Shown here one piece after another: positions 6,518 through 15,266 of a stretch of DNA of 16,064 bases (positions are counted from its first letter, which is position 1; each line of letters opens with the position of its first letter). The position numbers and the translations under genes are program-made. A model generated the notes under the pieces. The model was not told the DNA's origin, did not search any database, and saw only the letters and a list, made by a program, of their open reading frames with translations. The stretch is taken from the NCBI GenBank assembly GCA_964443545.1, contig CAYUCV010000022.1, positions 1 to 16,064 of the forward strand. Reading direction: 5' to 3'. The stretch is from JBAZKV01 sp964443545 (GTDB lineage Bacteria > Margulisbacteria > WOR-1 > JAKLHX01 > JBAZKV01).

Positions 6518-7650
6518 TGTTTGACAGCAGATTGTTCCACTTTATGAAGAAAGAGACCCTGCAGCTCTTTAGGGACAAAAGGATGCTGCTGATAGCCCTT
6601 GTAATGCCGGTAGTGCAGCTGCTGCTTTTGGGCTATGTTGCCTCCATGGATATAAAGCATCTGTCGACAGCGGTCCTGGACGAGGACAAGACCTACGAAA
6701 GCAGAGAATTCCTGCGCAGGTTCAGCGCCACCGAGTATTTTGACTTTAACTACTCGCTTTCCAGCCGCAGGCAGATAGCAGGCTACCTTGACACCGGACG
6801 GGCAAAACTTGTGATACACATCCCCCACAAATTCGGGCAAAAGCTAGCCCACGAGCAGACAGCGGATGTCCAGGTCAACATGGACGGCAGCAACGCCTCT
6901 ATCGCCATGATAACCCAGTCCTATGTGCTCCAGATCGGGGCCCAGGCCTCGGGAGATATCTTTAATGAGCGGCTGCTCAGGCACGGACTTGCTCCTTATA
7001 CAAGCCCGCTCTTTGAGGTCCGCATGAGGACCTGGTACAATCCCGACATAGAAAGCCGCTATTTTTATGTCCCCGGAATTTTTGCCCAGCTGCTGCTCCT
7101 TATCAGCATGATGCTGACCACTTCTTCGATAGTAAAGGAAAAGACCAGGGGCACCATGGAGATGCTCTCGGTGACCCCGCTTAGGCCGCTGGAGTTGATA
7201 ATGGGAAAACTCATACCGTTTGCCGCAGTGGCAATGTTCGACATGGCGGTCATCTTTTTGATAGCCACGCTGTGGTTCGGAGTGCCGATGAGGGGCAGCG
7301 TGCTTCTATTGTTCGCTTTTGGCGGCGTTTACCTTTTGGCAGGGCTCGGGACCGGTGTGGCCGTGTCCACCTTTGCCCGCAACGAAAGGCAGGCCGGAAT
7401 GGCCAACCTTTTGGTCACTGCCCCGCAGCTCCTGCTTTCCGGCTTTGTGTTCCCAATAGAGAACATGCCGGCGGTCATACAGTTCATCACCTATTTCATC
7501 CCTCTTAGGTACATGCTTTCTATAGTCAGGGAGCTGTTCCTTAAAGGCGTCGGCATCCACTATCTGTGGTACAATGTCTGGCCGATGTTCTTAATAGGCG
7601 TTGTTATACTTACGCTGAGCGTGGTCAAGTTCAGGCAAAAGATGGAATAA
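6517..7650 (+). CDS. ybhR: ABC-2 type exporter permease (YbhR-like)
   Basis: 377 aa, homologous to the preceding permease and with the same plan: entry helix MKKETLQLFRD, TM1 (about 24-44), a periplasmic domain sharing VLDEDKTYESREF with the partner's VLDRDKTVESRNF, then five helices. The coupling segment is KEKTRGTMEMLSVTPLRP (207-224), and FPIENMP (312-318) is identical to the partner. Keeping both copies side by side fits an obligate heterodimer, as with YbhS and YbhR. The TGATG junction with the previous gene shows tight coupling. AGAGG lies a few bases upstream of its ATG. The stop is 24 bp before the TolC-like gene. Confidence 0.9.
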   Translation: MFDSRLFHFMKKETLQLFRDKRMLLIALVMPVVQLLLLGYVASMDIKHLSTAVLDEDKTYESREFLRRFSATEYFDFNYSLSSRRQIAGYLDTGRAKLVIHIPHKFGQKLAHEQTADVQVNMDGSNASIAMITQSYVLQIGAQASGDIFNERLLRHGLAPYTSPLFEVRMRTWYNPDIESRYFYVPGIFAQLLLLISMMLTTSSIVKEKTRGTMEMLSVTPLRPLELIMGKLIPFAAVAMFDMAVIFLIATLWFGVPMRGSVLLLFAFGGVYLLAGLGTGVAVSTFARNERQAGMANLLVTAPQLLLSGFVFPIENMPAVIQFITYFIPLRYMLSIVRELFLKGVGIHYLWYNVWPMFLIGVVILTLSVVKFRQKME

Positions 7651-7674
7651 TTAATAAAGAAAGGAAATGAAGAA

Positions 7675-8982
7675 ATGAAAAGATTGTTGTGCGCAGCGCT
7701 GGTCCTGGCCGCCATCTCGTCAAAGGGGGCCGCTCTTAACCTGACGCAAAGCGTAGACCTTGCAGTAAAACAGAACCCGACCGTGGCGGCCTCTCAAAAG
7801 AGGGCCTCTGCCGCACAGGCCAGGCTCAACCAGGCACTGAGCGCCTTTTTTCCAAAGGTGAACCTGAGCGGCAGCCTTGACAAGGCGCACTCAACTCCGC
7901 AGACGGTCCAGATCTCCAGCGGAGGAACAACACAGGTCGTCACCTTTGGCATCAACGAGAATGCCACCATATCGGGCCTTAAGGCCGATCTTTCCCAGCC
8001 TGTTTTTGTATCGGCTCTGTTCCCTGAATACGGCATCGCAAAAAAGAGCGCTGATTCCGCCGGGGAAGCCCTGCAGCAGCAGATAATTGATGTCTCCTTT
8101 GACGCCACACGGGCATACTTTCAAGTTCTGCGCGCGATAAAGATGGAAAAACTGATCGGCGATTCGCTGGAAATGGCCACCGCCCACAGACAGCAGGTGC
8201 AGTCCATGCTTAACGCCGGGCTTGCAAAAAAAGCGGACCTGCTGCGCTCAAAGGTAAGGGAAGCCAACTATAATGTGGACCTTATTAAGGCAAAGTATGG
8301 GATAGCCCTTTCTAATGATGCCTTTAACAATGTTCTCGGCAATCCCATGGGACAGGCCGTCAACCTAAAGGACGAAGGCTTTACCGGGACGGTGAAGAAT
8401 ATACCTGATTACGCGGCGCTCATTACTGCCGCTTACGAGAACAGGCCCGACTGGAGGGCCTTTCTTCTCAAAGTGGGGATCAAAGAGGACCAGGTGCGCC
8501 TGTCCCAGAGCGAATATCTGCCCAATATTAAACTGTCCGCTGACACGGGCAGCCAGTTGACCCGCTATCCGTCTTTCCAGTCTGATGTCAATTCATGGAA
8601 AGTGGCAGGGATCGGCTCCTGGCAGCTTTTTGACAGCTTTGGCAGGGAAAACAGGATAAGAGAAGCATCCGAGGCCCTTGAGGCTCAGCGCTCCGACGCG
8701 CAGCAATTAAAAAACAACATTGCTCTTGAAGTCCACAGCGCTTATCTAAATTTGAAAAGTGCTATTGATACCGTAGTTGCCGCACAGCAGGCCGTTGATT
8801 CCGCGCAGGAAAGCTACAAAGTGGCTTCCAGCCTCTACAGGTCCGGGCTCGGGACCAATGTCGATGTTCTGGACGCGCAGGTGGACCTTACAGGGGCCTG
8901 GACGGACCAGCTTGACGCTCTTTTTGAGGTGGAGGTCGCAAAAGCCCAGATCAACAAGGCGGTCGGCAAAAAAGTTATATAA
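7675..8982 (+). CDS. TolC-family outer-membrane efflux protein
   Basis: 435 aa. The start at 7675 follows AAAGGAAA; a three-codon ATG-TGA lies just before it in another frame and looks incidental. A signal peptide (about 1-20, LVLAAISSKGAA) leads to the internal repeat typical of outer-membrane efflux proteins. The first half starts LNLTQSVDLAVKQNPTV (21-37) with the beta segment FPKVNLSGSLD; the second half carries YLPNIKLSADTGS and ends in helices rich in Ala and Gln (SAQESYKVASSLYRSGLGTN). The trimer should form a beta barrel plus a long alpha tunnel that docks to the adaptor at the head of the operon. Having the TolC-like gene inside the operon gives a self-contained pump; in E. coli the equivalent operon borrows the shared TolC. 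It ends only 4 bp from the stop of the convergent BASS gene. Confidence 0.88.
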   Translation: MKRLLCAALVLAAISSKGAALNLTQSVDLAVKQNPTVAASQKRASAAQARLNQALSAFFPKVNLSGSLDKAHSTPQTVQISSGGTTQVVTFGINENATISGLKADLSQPVFVSALFPEYGIAKKSADSAGEALQQQIIDVSFDATRAYFQVLRAIKMEKLIGDSLEMATAHRQQVQSMLNAGLAKKADLLRSKVREANYNVDLIKAKYGIALSNDAFNNVLGNPMGQAVNLKDEGFTGTVKNIPDYAALITAAYENRPDWRAFLLKVGIKEDQVRLSQSEYLPNIKLSADTGSQLTRYPSFQSDVNSWKVAGIGSWQLFDSFGRENRIREASEALEAQRSDAQQLKNNIALEVHSAYLNLKSAIDTVVAAQQAVDSAQESYKVASSLYRSGLGTNVDVLDAQVDLTGAWTDQLDALFEVEVAKAQINKAVGKKVI

Positions 8983-8986
8983 GCCT

Positions 8987-9826
8987 TTAAGCTTTCTGTA
9001 GCTTTCCGTAAAGCTGCGCCGACAGTATCAGCACGACAAACATCACCAGACCTATTATAAGGACCGTGGTCATTACCCTTGGGTCGGAAAAACTTCCTGC
9101 CACAAGAAGCGCCGCGGCTATATTGCGGGCGCCGGCCCCAAAGGATTGCACGGTGCGGCTCTTTTTCCCGGGGCCTCCAAAAATATAGCCTATCCCCAGG
9201 TTAATAAGAGTAAAGGCCAGAGCAAGAGTATATACCCCCGTGCCAAAGGCAGAAACAATGAGGCGGTACTCAACCACTATCAGCGGCAGCACCGCCACCA
9301 GAATGCAGGCTGAAGAAAATTTGAGCGCTATGGGCTCAATTGCAAGCGCCGCTGCGGGCTTTAGTGCCCGTATGGCAAGACCTAGGCTAAGAGGTAAAAG
9401 CATAAGAAAGACCAGGTGCTTTGCTATAGAAAAAGGACTGATCGTCACATCGGGTATGACATGAGGAATAATGAACGGCGTTAATACAACCGTAGAAAGC
9501 ATCGCCAGAGCCATAAAGCTGATGGAGCGCGCCAGGTCCCCTTTTGCCATTCTTATTAGTTTGGGTAAAAACCCCTCTCCCGCGCAGCAGGCAATTATCA
9601 TGACGCCTGCGGTAAGGATCTCACCTGCCCCGAGCGCCCTGGCAAGAAAAAAGGCCGCAACTGGCACCAGGACAAAATTGATAACAAGCGCTTTTAAAAC
9701 ATAAGGGATCTCTTTTACGGACTCGAAGATCTCCTTTAAGGTAAGTCCGAGGCCTGTCCCGAAAAGATTGGCCAGGATGAACAAATAGATCAGTATCCTA
9801 GCCGACATTCCAAGTATAGCGTCCAT
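8987..9826 (-). CDS. BASS-family (bile acid:sodium symporter-like) transporter
   Basis: 279 aa, about nine hydrophobic segments and no signal peptide, so an inner-membrane carrier. AAAGGAGA precedes the ATG. GAGARNIAAALLVAG (230-244) is the helix-9 motif of the BASS family. The helix-4 crossing region, often PGG..SN, reads CAGEGFLPKLIRMAKGDLARS (81-101; key residues C81, G83, G85, K96, G97, D98, S101), so the cation-site residues differ from bile-acid carriers. Plant BASS2 moves pyruvate with sodium, and other members move organic anions, so transport of pyruvate or a related keto acid is a reasonable guess from its place after serine dehydratase; this is inference. Last gene of a three-gene operon, 27 bp after sdaA. 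It is convergent with the TolC-like gene. Confidence 0.82.
   Translation of the reverse strand: MDAILGMSARILIYLFILANLFGTGLGLTLKEIFESVKEIPYVLKALVINFVLVPVAAFFLARALGAGEILTAGVMIIACCAGEGFLPKLIRMAKGDLARSISFMALAMLSTVVLTPFIIPHVIPDVTISPFSIAKHLVFLMLLPLSLGLAIRALKPAAALAIEPIALKFSSACILVAVLPLIVVEYRLIVSAFGTGVYTLALAFTLINLGIGYIFGGPGKKSRTVQSFGAGARNIAAALLVAGSFSDPRVMTTVLIIGLVMFVVLILSAQLYGKLQKA
8997..9018. repeat. Small hairpin at the convergent gene junction
   Basis: AGCTTT (9000-9005), loop CCGT, AAAGCT (9010-9015); on the plus strand the stem can extend by one more pair and two wobbles. It lies inside the last codons of the BASS gene and just past the TolC-like stop. There is no T tract right after it on either strand, so it is at most a weak transcript end for the exporter operon. 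Confidence 0.25.
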
Positions 9827-9853
9827 TAACGATCTCCTTTGGTTTTATTTATT

Positions 9854-11227
9854 TCAGCAGTTGGGAACCGCCACGCAGACTGCAAGGCCTCCCAATGAGG
9901 TCTCTTTGTATTTTCCGCACATGTCTTTTCCCGTCTCAAGCATGGCCTCGACCGTTTCGTCAAACCCCACCCTCTGCTTTTTGGGGTCCCCTGCCGTGGC
10001 AAGGATATAGGCGTTAAAGGCATGGACAGCCCCGATAGCGTTCCTTTCTATGCACGGTATCTGGACATAGCCGCCGACAGGATCGCAGGTCCAGCCAAGG
10101 CAGTGCTCGAGCGCTATCTCGGCGGCGTTGGCTATCACATGGATATCGTGGTTGTTGGTGTAGGCGGCAAGAGCCGCGGCCATCGCCGTTGCAACCCCTA
10201 TCTCGCCCTGGCAGCCGACCTCGGCCCCGGCAAGAGAGGCATTTTGCTTGCAGATAAAACCTATGAGAGCGGCCGCCAGCATGGCCTCTCTTAGTTTTTT
10301 TCTGGAGATCTTAAAATGATGATGGGCCGCATAAAGCGCCGCCGGTATCACTCCGGCAGAACCAAGCGTGGGGGCTGTCACCACTTTGTGGTATGAGGCG
10401 TTCTCTTCGGCCGCCGCTATCGCAAAAGAGCTGAGCAGAGCAATGAAACTTCCGGGAAGATGCTCGGGGGCATTGTGCCGGCTGTACAGTGATTTTGCTT
10501 TTTTTTGAAGCCCTAGCGGCCCGTCAAGGGTCCCTTCGCTCTTTAAGCCCCGGTCAACGCTGTCAAGCATTACATCGATAATGGTATCAAGTTTCTTTTC
10601 TATCGCTTCCTTCTTCAGCCCCGATACGGCCTGCTCGTTCTCGAGCATTACGGCGACAAGGTCCTTTTTTTTATCCTCACAGAGGGCTATGAATTCTTTC
10701 ATGTTGGAATATTTGTGAACAGGAGAGGCCGCTCCCTGACCCCCCTGGCCCTTCCATTTGATAAAGCCTCCACCTGTTGAATAATACTCTTTTTCAAAGA
10801 CCGGTTTTCCTTTTGACAGCAGCCTAAAGATAAGCGTGTTCTGAAAAGGGAAGGAATGCTCTACCGCGTCAAAAATGATGTCTTTGGGGGTAAAGTTAAC
10901 CTGGGACTGCCCTATCTTCATGGAATAGGGTTTGTCCCCGGCTTTTCTGAGTTTTTCAATAATATCCGGGTCGCAGGTATCCGGAGCCTGCCCGATAAGC
11001 CCCGCGGTAACCGCAAAATCGGTGGCATGCCCCTTTCCCGTGGCGCTCAAAGAGCCGAACAGGTGTACCTCAAGTTTATCGACAGAGGATTCCGTTTCTT
11101 CAGGTAGTTCCTGGATGCTTTTTACAAAGTCCGCCGCCGCTCTCATCGGGGCTATTGTGTGCGAACTGGACGGGCCAGGTCCTATCTTGAACAGTTCAAA
11201 AATAGAGAGGCTTATTGGTTCTTTCAT
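9854..11227 (-). CDS. sdaA: L-serine dehydratase, iron-sulfur, single-chain type
   Basis: 457 aa. It converts L-serine to pyruvate and ammonia in the cytoplasm using a [4Fe-4S] cluster. The N-terminal beta domain begins FELFKIGPGPSSSHTIAPMR (10-29), the family's hallmark, with HATD and the substrate-loop Gly/Ser residues following. The C-terminal catalytic domain holds KQNASLAGAEVGCQGEIG with C339, then TCDPVGGYVQIPC with C381 and C392; their spacing (42 and 11) is that of characterised enzymes. The last residue is Cys457. In the Legionella enzyme a C-terminal Cys is the fourth cluster ligand ('tail in mouth'), displaced by substrate, so the same design is likely here. The ATG follows TGAGGAAA, whose TGA is the stop of the upstream exchanger gene: the genes are 7 bp apart and surely co-transcribed. 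Confidence 0.96.
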   Translation of the reverse strand: MKEPISLSIFELFKIGPGPSSSHTIAPMRAAADFVKSIQELPEETESSVDKLEVHLFGSLSATGKGHATDFAVTAGLIGQAPDTCDPDIIEKLRKAGDKPYSMKIGQSQVNFTPKDIIFDAVEHSFPFQNTLIFRLLSKGKPVFEKEYYSTGGGFIKWKGQGGQGAASPVHKYSNMKEFIALCEDKKKDLVAVMLENEQAVSGLKKEAIEKKLDTIIDVMLDSVDRGLKSEGTLDGPLGLQKKAKSLYSRHNAPEHLPGSFIALLSSFAIAAAEENASYHKVVTAPTLGSAGVIPAALYAAHHHFKISRKKLREAMLAAALIGFICKQNASLAGAEVGCQGEIGVATAMAAALAAYTNNHDIHVIANAAEIALEHCLGWTCDPVGGYVQIPCIERNAIGAVHAFNAYILATAGDPKKQRVGFDETVEAMLETGKDMCGKYKETSLGGLAVCVAVPNC

Positions 11228-11234
11228 ATTTTCC

Positions 11235-12911
11235 TCACATCAGGTTTATAATAACGCTGCCCATAACGGTAAGGAACACATTGGCAAAAGCAAAAGGAGC
11301 GGCAAAGCCAAGCGACATCACTTTGCTCTGGGCATCCTCCTGGAGAGCAGCAAGCGCCGGAGGAATAACGCGGGAGCCCATCAGGCCGCCCAAAAGCAGG
11401 ACAGGGTTCATCTTGAGAATGTACCTGCCAAACACCACGCCAAGAAGTATGGGAACTATCGCAAGCACGATCCCCGACAAAAAAACCGAAAGGCCGTTGG
11501 CCGCAATGGCAGCCAGGGCCTGCTTTCCGCTGGTGAGCCCTATACAGGCCACAAAAAGCGTAAGCCCCAGGTCAGATAGCAGCCACTGAGCCGCGTCCGG
11601 CATCTGGCCAAAGGTGGGATGCTTGCTCCGTAACCAGCCCGCAAACAGTCCCGCGACAAGAACTCCTCCTCCCACACCAAGAGTAATGGGGATGCCGGCT
11701 ACGGGAAGCACAAAAGAACCGATCAAAGTGCCGATCACACAACCGGCCCCGACCATGACCAGGTCGGTAACGGGAGTGTGCCGCATGGGATAACCGATCT
11801 TTTCGGCGGCCCTGTCCACTGCTTCTTTTGTCCCCACTATCTGGACCACATCGGAATTGTTTATTACAGTATCCCTTGTAATTGGAAGTTCCATCCCCTG
11901 TCTGGTCATTCTTACAAGAAAAACCCCCCTAACAAAAGGCTCGTTGGCTATTTCTCCAAGCGTTCTGCCGATGACTTTCGGATCAAGCACACATACTTCC
12001 AGTATCTCCCCCACTATTTCCGCTACGGAAGAAGTGTCAACCTCTTTACCTATCAACGCCCCAACCCCGCAGAGCGCTGCGCGTCCTCCCGCCACCAGGA
12101 GTATATCGGAGGCTTCTATTCTTGTATCGGGCAGGGCATCCATCAGTGCAGCACCCCTTTTTATCTTATCTATTTCGGCCCTCTGCGGGAACTGCGCTTC
12201 CGCTACTGTGCGCCCCGCAAGGTCTTTATTTTCCACAAGATAGGCGCGCAGTCCCGCTATCTTTGACCAGGAAAAAAGGTCCGGATCGCTGCCCGGCCCT
12301 GACGAGGCTCCCATTTTTTCTTCCAGGGTCTTTGCCTCTTTCTTGAGGTTTATCCCCATAAAGCCCGGAAGCAGTTTGAACAAAAGAATGACGCCGACCG
12401 TACCAAACAGATAAGTGATTGCATACGATACCGCTATATTGTTGTCCAGCTTTTGTTTTTCGCCCTCGCTTATGGGAAGGTGTTCCACGGCCCCGGTTGC
12501 TGTTCCTATGACCGCGGACTGGGTCATGGCTCCGGCAAACAACCCGGCCGTGGTGCCTTTGTCGTAGTACATTGCTTTGCCCAGCAAAACAGCCGTACCC
12601 AGTCCTATAAGCGCCACAAAAAGCGCCAGCAGCAGGTAATTAAGCCCTTCCTTTTTTAAACTGCCAAAGAACTGCGGCCCCACCTGGTAGCCTATACAGA
12701 AGGCGAACAGGGAAAAAGCTATGTCCTTAAGTATCGTAGGAACACCGGATGAAAACTGTCCCAGGACCATGGCAATAAGCAGGACCGAAGCCGTGGCTCC
12801 AAGGCTGAACCCCTTGAACTTAAGCTTTCCGACAAGATAGCCGAGAGCAAGGGACAAAAAGACCAGGACCTCGGGACTCTGGCTGACTATCTGGGCAAGT
12901 TCTGCGGTCAT
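11235..12911 (-). CDS. AspT/YidE-family amino acid exchanger-like transporter
   Basis: 558 aa. An N-terminal membrane half (about 15-180, with FCIGYQVGPQFFGSLKKEG at 71-89 and AGAMTQSAVIGTATGAVE at 126-143), two central cytoplasmic RCK_C/TrkA_C-like domains (about 220-290 and 302-372), and a second membrane half (about 380-558, with GLMGSRVIPPALAALQE as the counterpart motif). This is the plan of the aspartate:alanine exchanger family. Known members swap an amino acid against its decarboxylation product; several relatives are uncharacterised. GAAAGGAC lies nine bases before the ATG. It leads an operon with L-serine dehydratase and a BASS carrier, so serine or a related anion is the plausible substrate, by context only. 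A promoter candidate lies 30 bp upstream. Confidence 0.85.
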   Translation of the reverse strand: MTAELAQIVSQSPEVLVFLSLALGYLVGKLKFKGFSLGATASVLLIAMVLGQFSSGVPTILKDIAFSLFAFCIGYQVGPQFFGSLKKEGLNYLLLALFVALIGLGTAVLLGKAMYYDKGTTAGLFAGAMTQSAVIGTATGAVEHLPISEGEKQKLDNNIAVSYAITYLFGTVGVILLFKLLPGFMGINLKKEAKTLEEKMGASSGPGSDPDLFSWSKIAGLRAYLVENKDLAGRTVAEAQFPQRAEIDKIKRGAALMDALPDTRIEASDILLVAGGRAALCGVGALIGKEVDTSSVAEIVGEILEVCVLDPKVIGRTLGEIANEPFVRGVFLVRMTRQGMELPITRDTVINNSDVVQIVGTKEAVDRAAEKIGYPMRHTPVTDLVMVGAGCVIGTLIGSFVLPVAGIPITLGVGGGVLVAGLFAGWLRSKHPTFGQMPDAAQWLLSDLGLTLFVACIGLTSGKQALAAIAANGLSVFLSGIVLAIVPILLGVVFGRYILKMNPVLLLGGLMGSRVIPPALAALQEDAQSKVMSLGFAAPFAFANVFLTVMGSVIINLM

Positions 12912-12919
12912 AGATATGT

Positions 12920-12932
12920 CCTTTCGGAAAGG
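12920..12932. repeat. Palindrome overlapping the ribosome site of the exchanger gene
   Basis: CCTTTC-G-GAAAGG: perfect 6-base arms around one central base, between the predicted transcription start and the ATG. One arm contains the Shine-Dalgarno AAAGGA on the minus strand. As RNA it could make a 5-bp stem with a 3-base loop that hides the ribosome site; as DNA it could be a small operator. It may also be chance. Confidence 0.3.
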
Positions 12933-12940
12933 TTTTAGAA

Positions 12941-12969
12941 ATTATACAACAAAGGACTTAACAGGTAAA
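12941..12969 (-). promoter_or_regulatory. Candidate sigma70 promoter of the exchanger-sdaA-BASS operon
   Basis: On the minus strand TTTACC (12964-12969) and a perfect TATAAT (12941-12946) are separated by 17 bp. Transcription would start near 12934, leaving a leader of about 23 nt with the palindrome and ribosome site. It is back to back with the helicase promoter in a 155-bp intergenic region. Confidence 0.55.
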
Positions 12970-13051
12970 TGATTTTATTTGAGGATGGCATAATAAAAAG
13001 CTGCTGAATCCTTTATGATCCGAGGTTGGATTCCTTCAATAAGAGAATTAC

Positions 13052-13060
13052 TGCTATAAT
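13052..13060 (+). promoter_or_regulatory. Extended -10 promoter of the helicase gene, predicting a leaderless mRNA
   Basis: TGC followed by a perfect TATAAT (13055-13060) is a full extended -10 element; there is no good -35 at 16-18 bp, which extended -10 promoters tolerate. Exactly six bases separate it from the ATG at 13067, so the expected +1 is the A of the start codon. No Shine-Dalgarno is present. Confidence 0.6.
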
Positions 13061-13066
13061 AAAATA

Positions 13067-14266
<1,200 letters not shown>

Positions 14267-14305
14267 AGCCGTGTCTGTTGTCGCAGTTCATGCAAAAACC
14301 CATGT

Positions 14306-15253
14306 TCAAGCCTCCAGGGCTGACATCAACCTGCCAAACTTTGACGGGGCTTCGCATTTAAAATAGTGGGAAGCATTGCCGTATTCAAATGCGAGGCTGC
14401 AGGCGTGAAGAAAGATCTCGTTCTTTTCCAGCCGGTATTTTGGGGAAAAAGCTTTTTTGTCGAATCCGTAAAAAACATCCCCGATAACTGGATGACCTAT
14501 GGAAGACAGATGCGCCCTTATCTGGTGGGTCCGCCCGGTCTTTATCTCAACTTCCAGGTAGGCCGCGCCACTCAGCCTTTTCAGGACCCTGTATATCGTG
14601 ACCGATCTCTTTGAGCCCTTCTCGGCTGCCTCTGAGGCCACGGTCCTTACCAGAAAACCCTCTTTGACCTTTCTGAGAGGAGTATCTATGGTACCAAGAT
14701 CGGACTCAAAGTTGCCCTGCGCTATGACAAGATATTTTTTCTGAACCCCGCCCTCTTTCATCAACTTGCAGAGACCTTTGAACGCCTTTAGGGTCTTTGC
14801 CGTCATTATCAGTCCCGAAGCACGCTTATCAAGCCGGTGGACAAGCCCAAGGTAAGCAACTCCCGCAAATTCCTTTGTCATCTTAGGATATTTGCCAAGA
14901 AGTGCACTGATAAGGGAGTTCTTTTTATGAAGCCTGTCGGGAGTGGAAGAAAGCCCCGCGGGCTTATTGATGATGAGAAACTCATCGTTTTCAAACTGAA
15001 CATCAAGGTCCAGTTCCTCGTTGGGAGCAATGAGTATGCTTGAGGCGGGTTTTACAAGACCCTCTATCTTGTCGTTTTCCTCAAGGGCCCTATCAGGCCT
15101 GACATTGCTGTCGTTAACGAGCACATAGCCGGCCTTTATGGATTCTTTGATATCCTTGCGCTTAAGTCCGGGGTATTTTTTCTTGAGGTACTTGTCCAGC
15201 CTTGCACCTGCGGCTGCAGTTTCTGCCGTCAGGGAAAATTTCTTGTTCTTCAT
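14306..15253 (-). CDS. RluA-family 23S rRNA pseudouridine synthase (RluD-like, with S4 domain)
   Basis: 315 aa. An N-terminal S4 RNA-binding domain (about 18-65, RLDKYLKKKYPGLKRKDIKE then GYVLVND) precedes the catalytic domain. INKPAGLSS (95-103) and the active-site motif LVHRLDKRASGLIM (137-150, catalytic D142) are intact; the usual (D/E)TSG is RASG. KTGRTHQIRAHL (238-249) and the GHPVIGD strand follow. It isomerises uridine in structured RNA; RluD and RluC act on 23S rRNA, and the exact position modified here cannot be told. The start is weakly supported by AGGA 12 bases upstream. It is 13 bp downstream of the L,D-transpeptidase-fold gene and likely co-transcribed; the two functions have no known link. 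Confidence 0.92.
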   Translation of the reverse strand: MKNKKFSLTAETAAAGARLDKYLKKKYPGLKRKDIKESIKAGYVLVNDSNVRPDRALEENDKIEGLVKPASSILIAPNEELDLDVQFENDEFLIINKPAGLSSTPDRLHKKNSLISALLGKYPKMTKEFAGVAYLGLVHRLDKRASGLIMTAKTLKAFKGLCKLMKEGGVQKKYLVIAQGNFESDLGTIDTPLRKVKEGFLVRTVASEAAEKGSKRSVTIYRVLKRLSGAAYLEVEIKTGRTHQIRAHLSSIGHPVIGDVFYGFDKKAFSPKYRLEKNEIFLHACSLAFEYGNASHYFKCEAPSKFGRLMSALEA

Positions 15254-15266
15254 GTTATCTGCAGTC

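Noticed and set aside
14267..14305. Possible terminator between the helicase and the pseudouridine synthase genes
   Set aside because: The CATG segments here do not form a true inverted repeat with a T tract; no supported hairpin was found.
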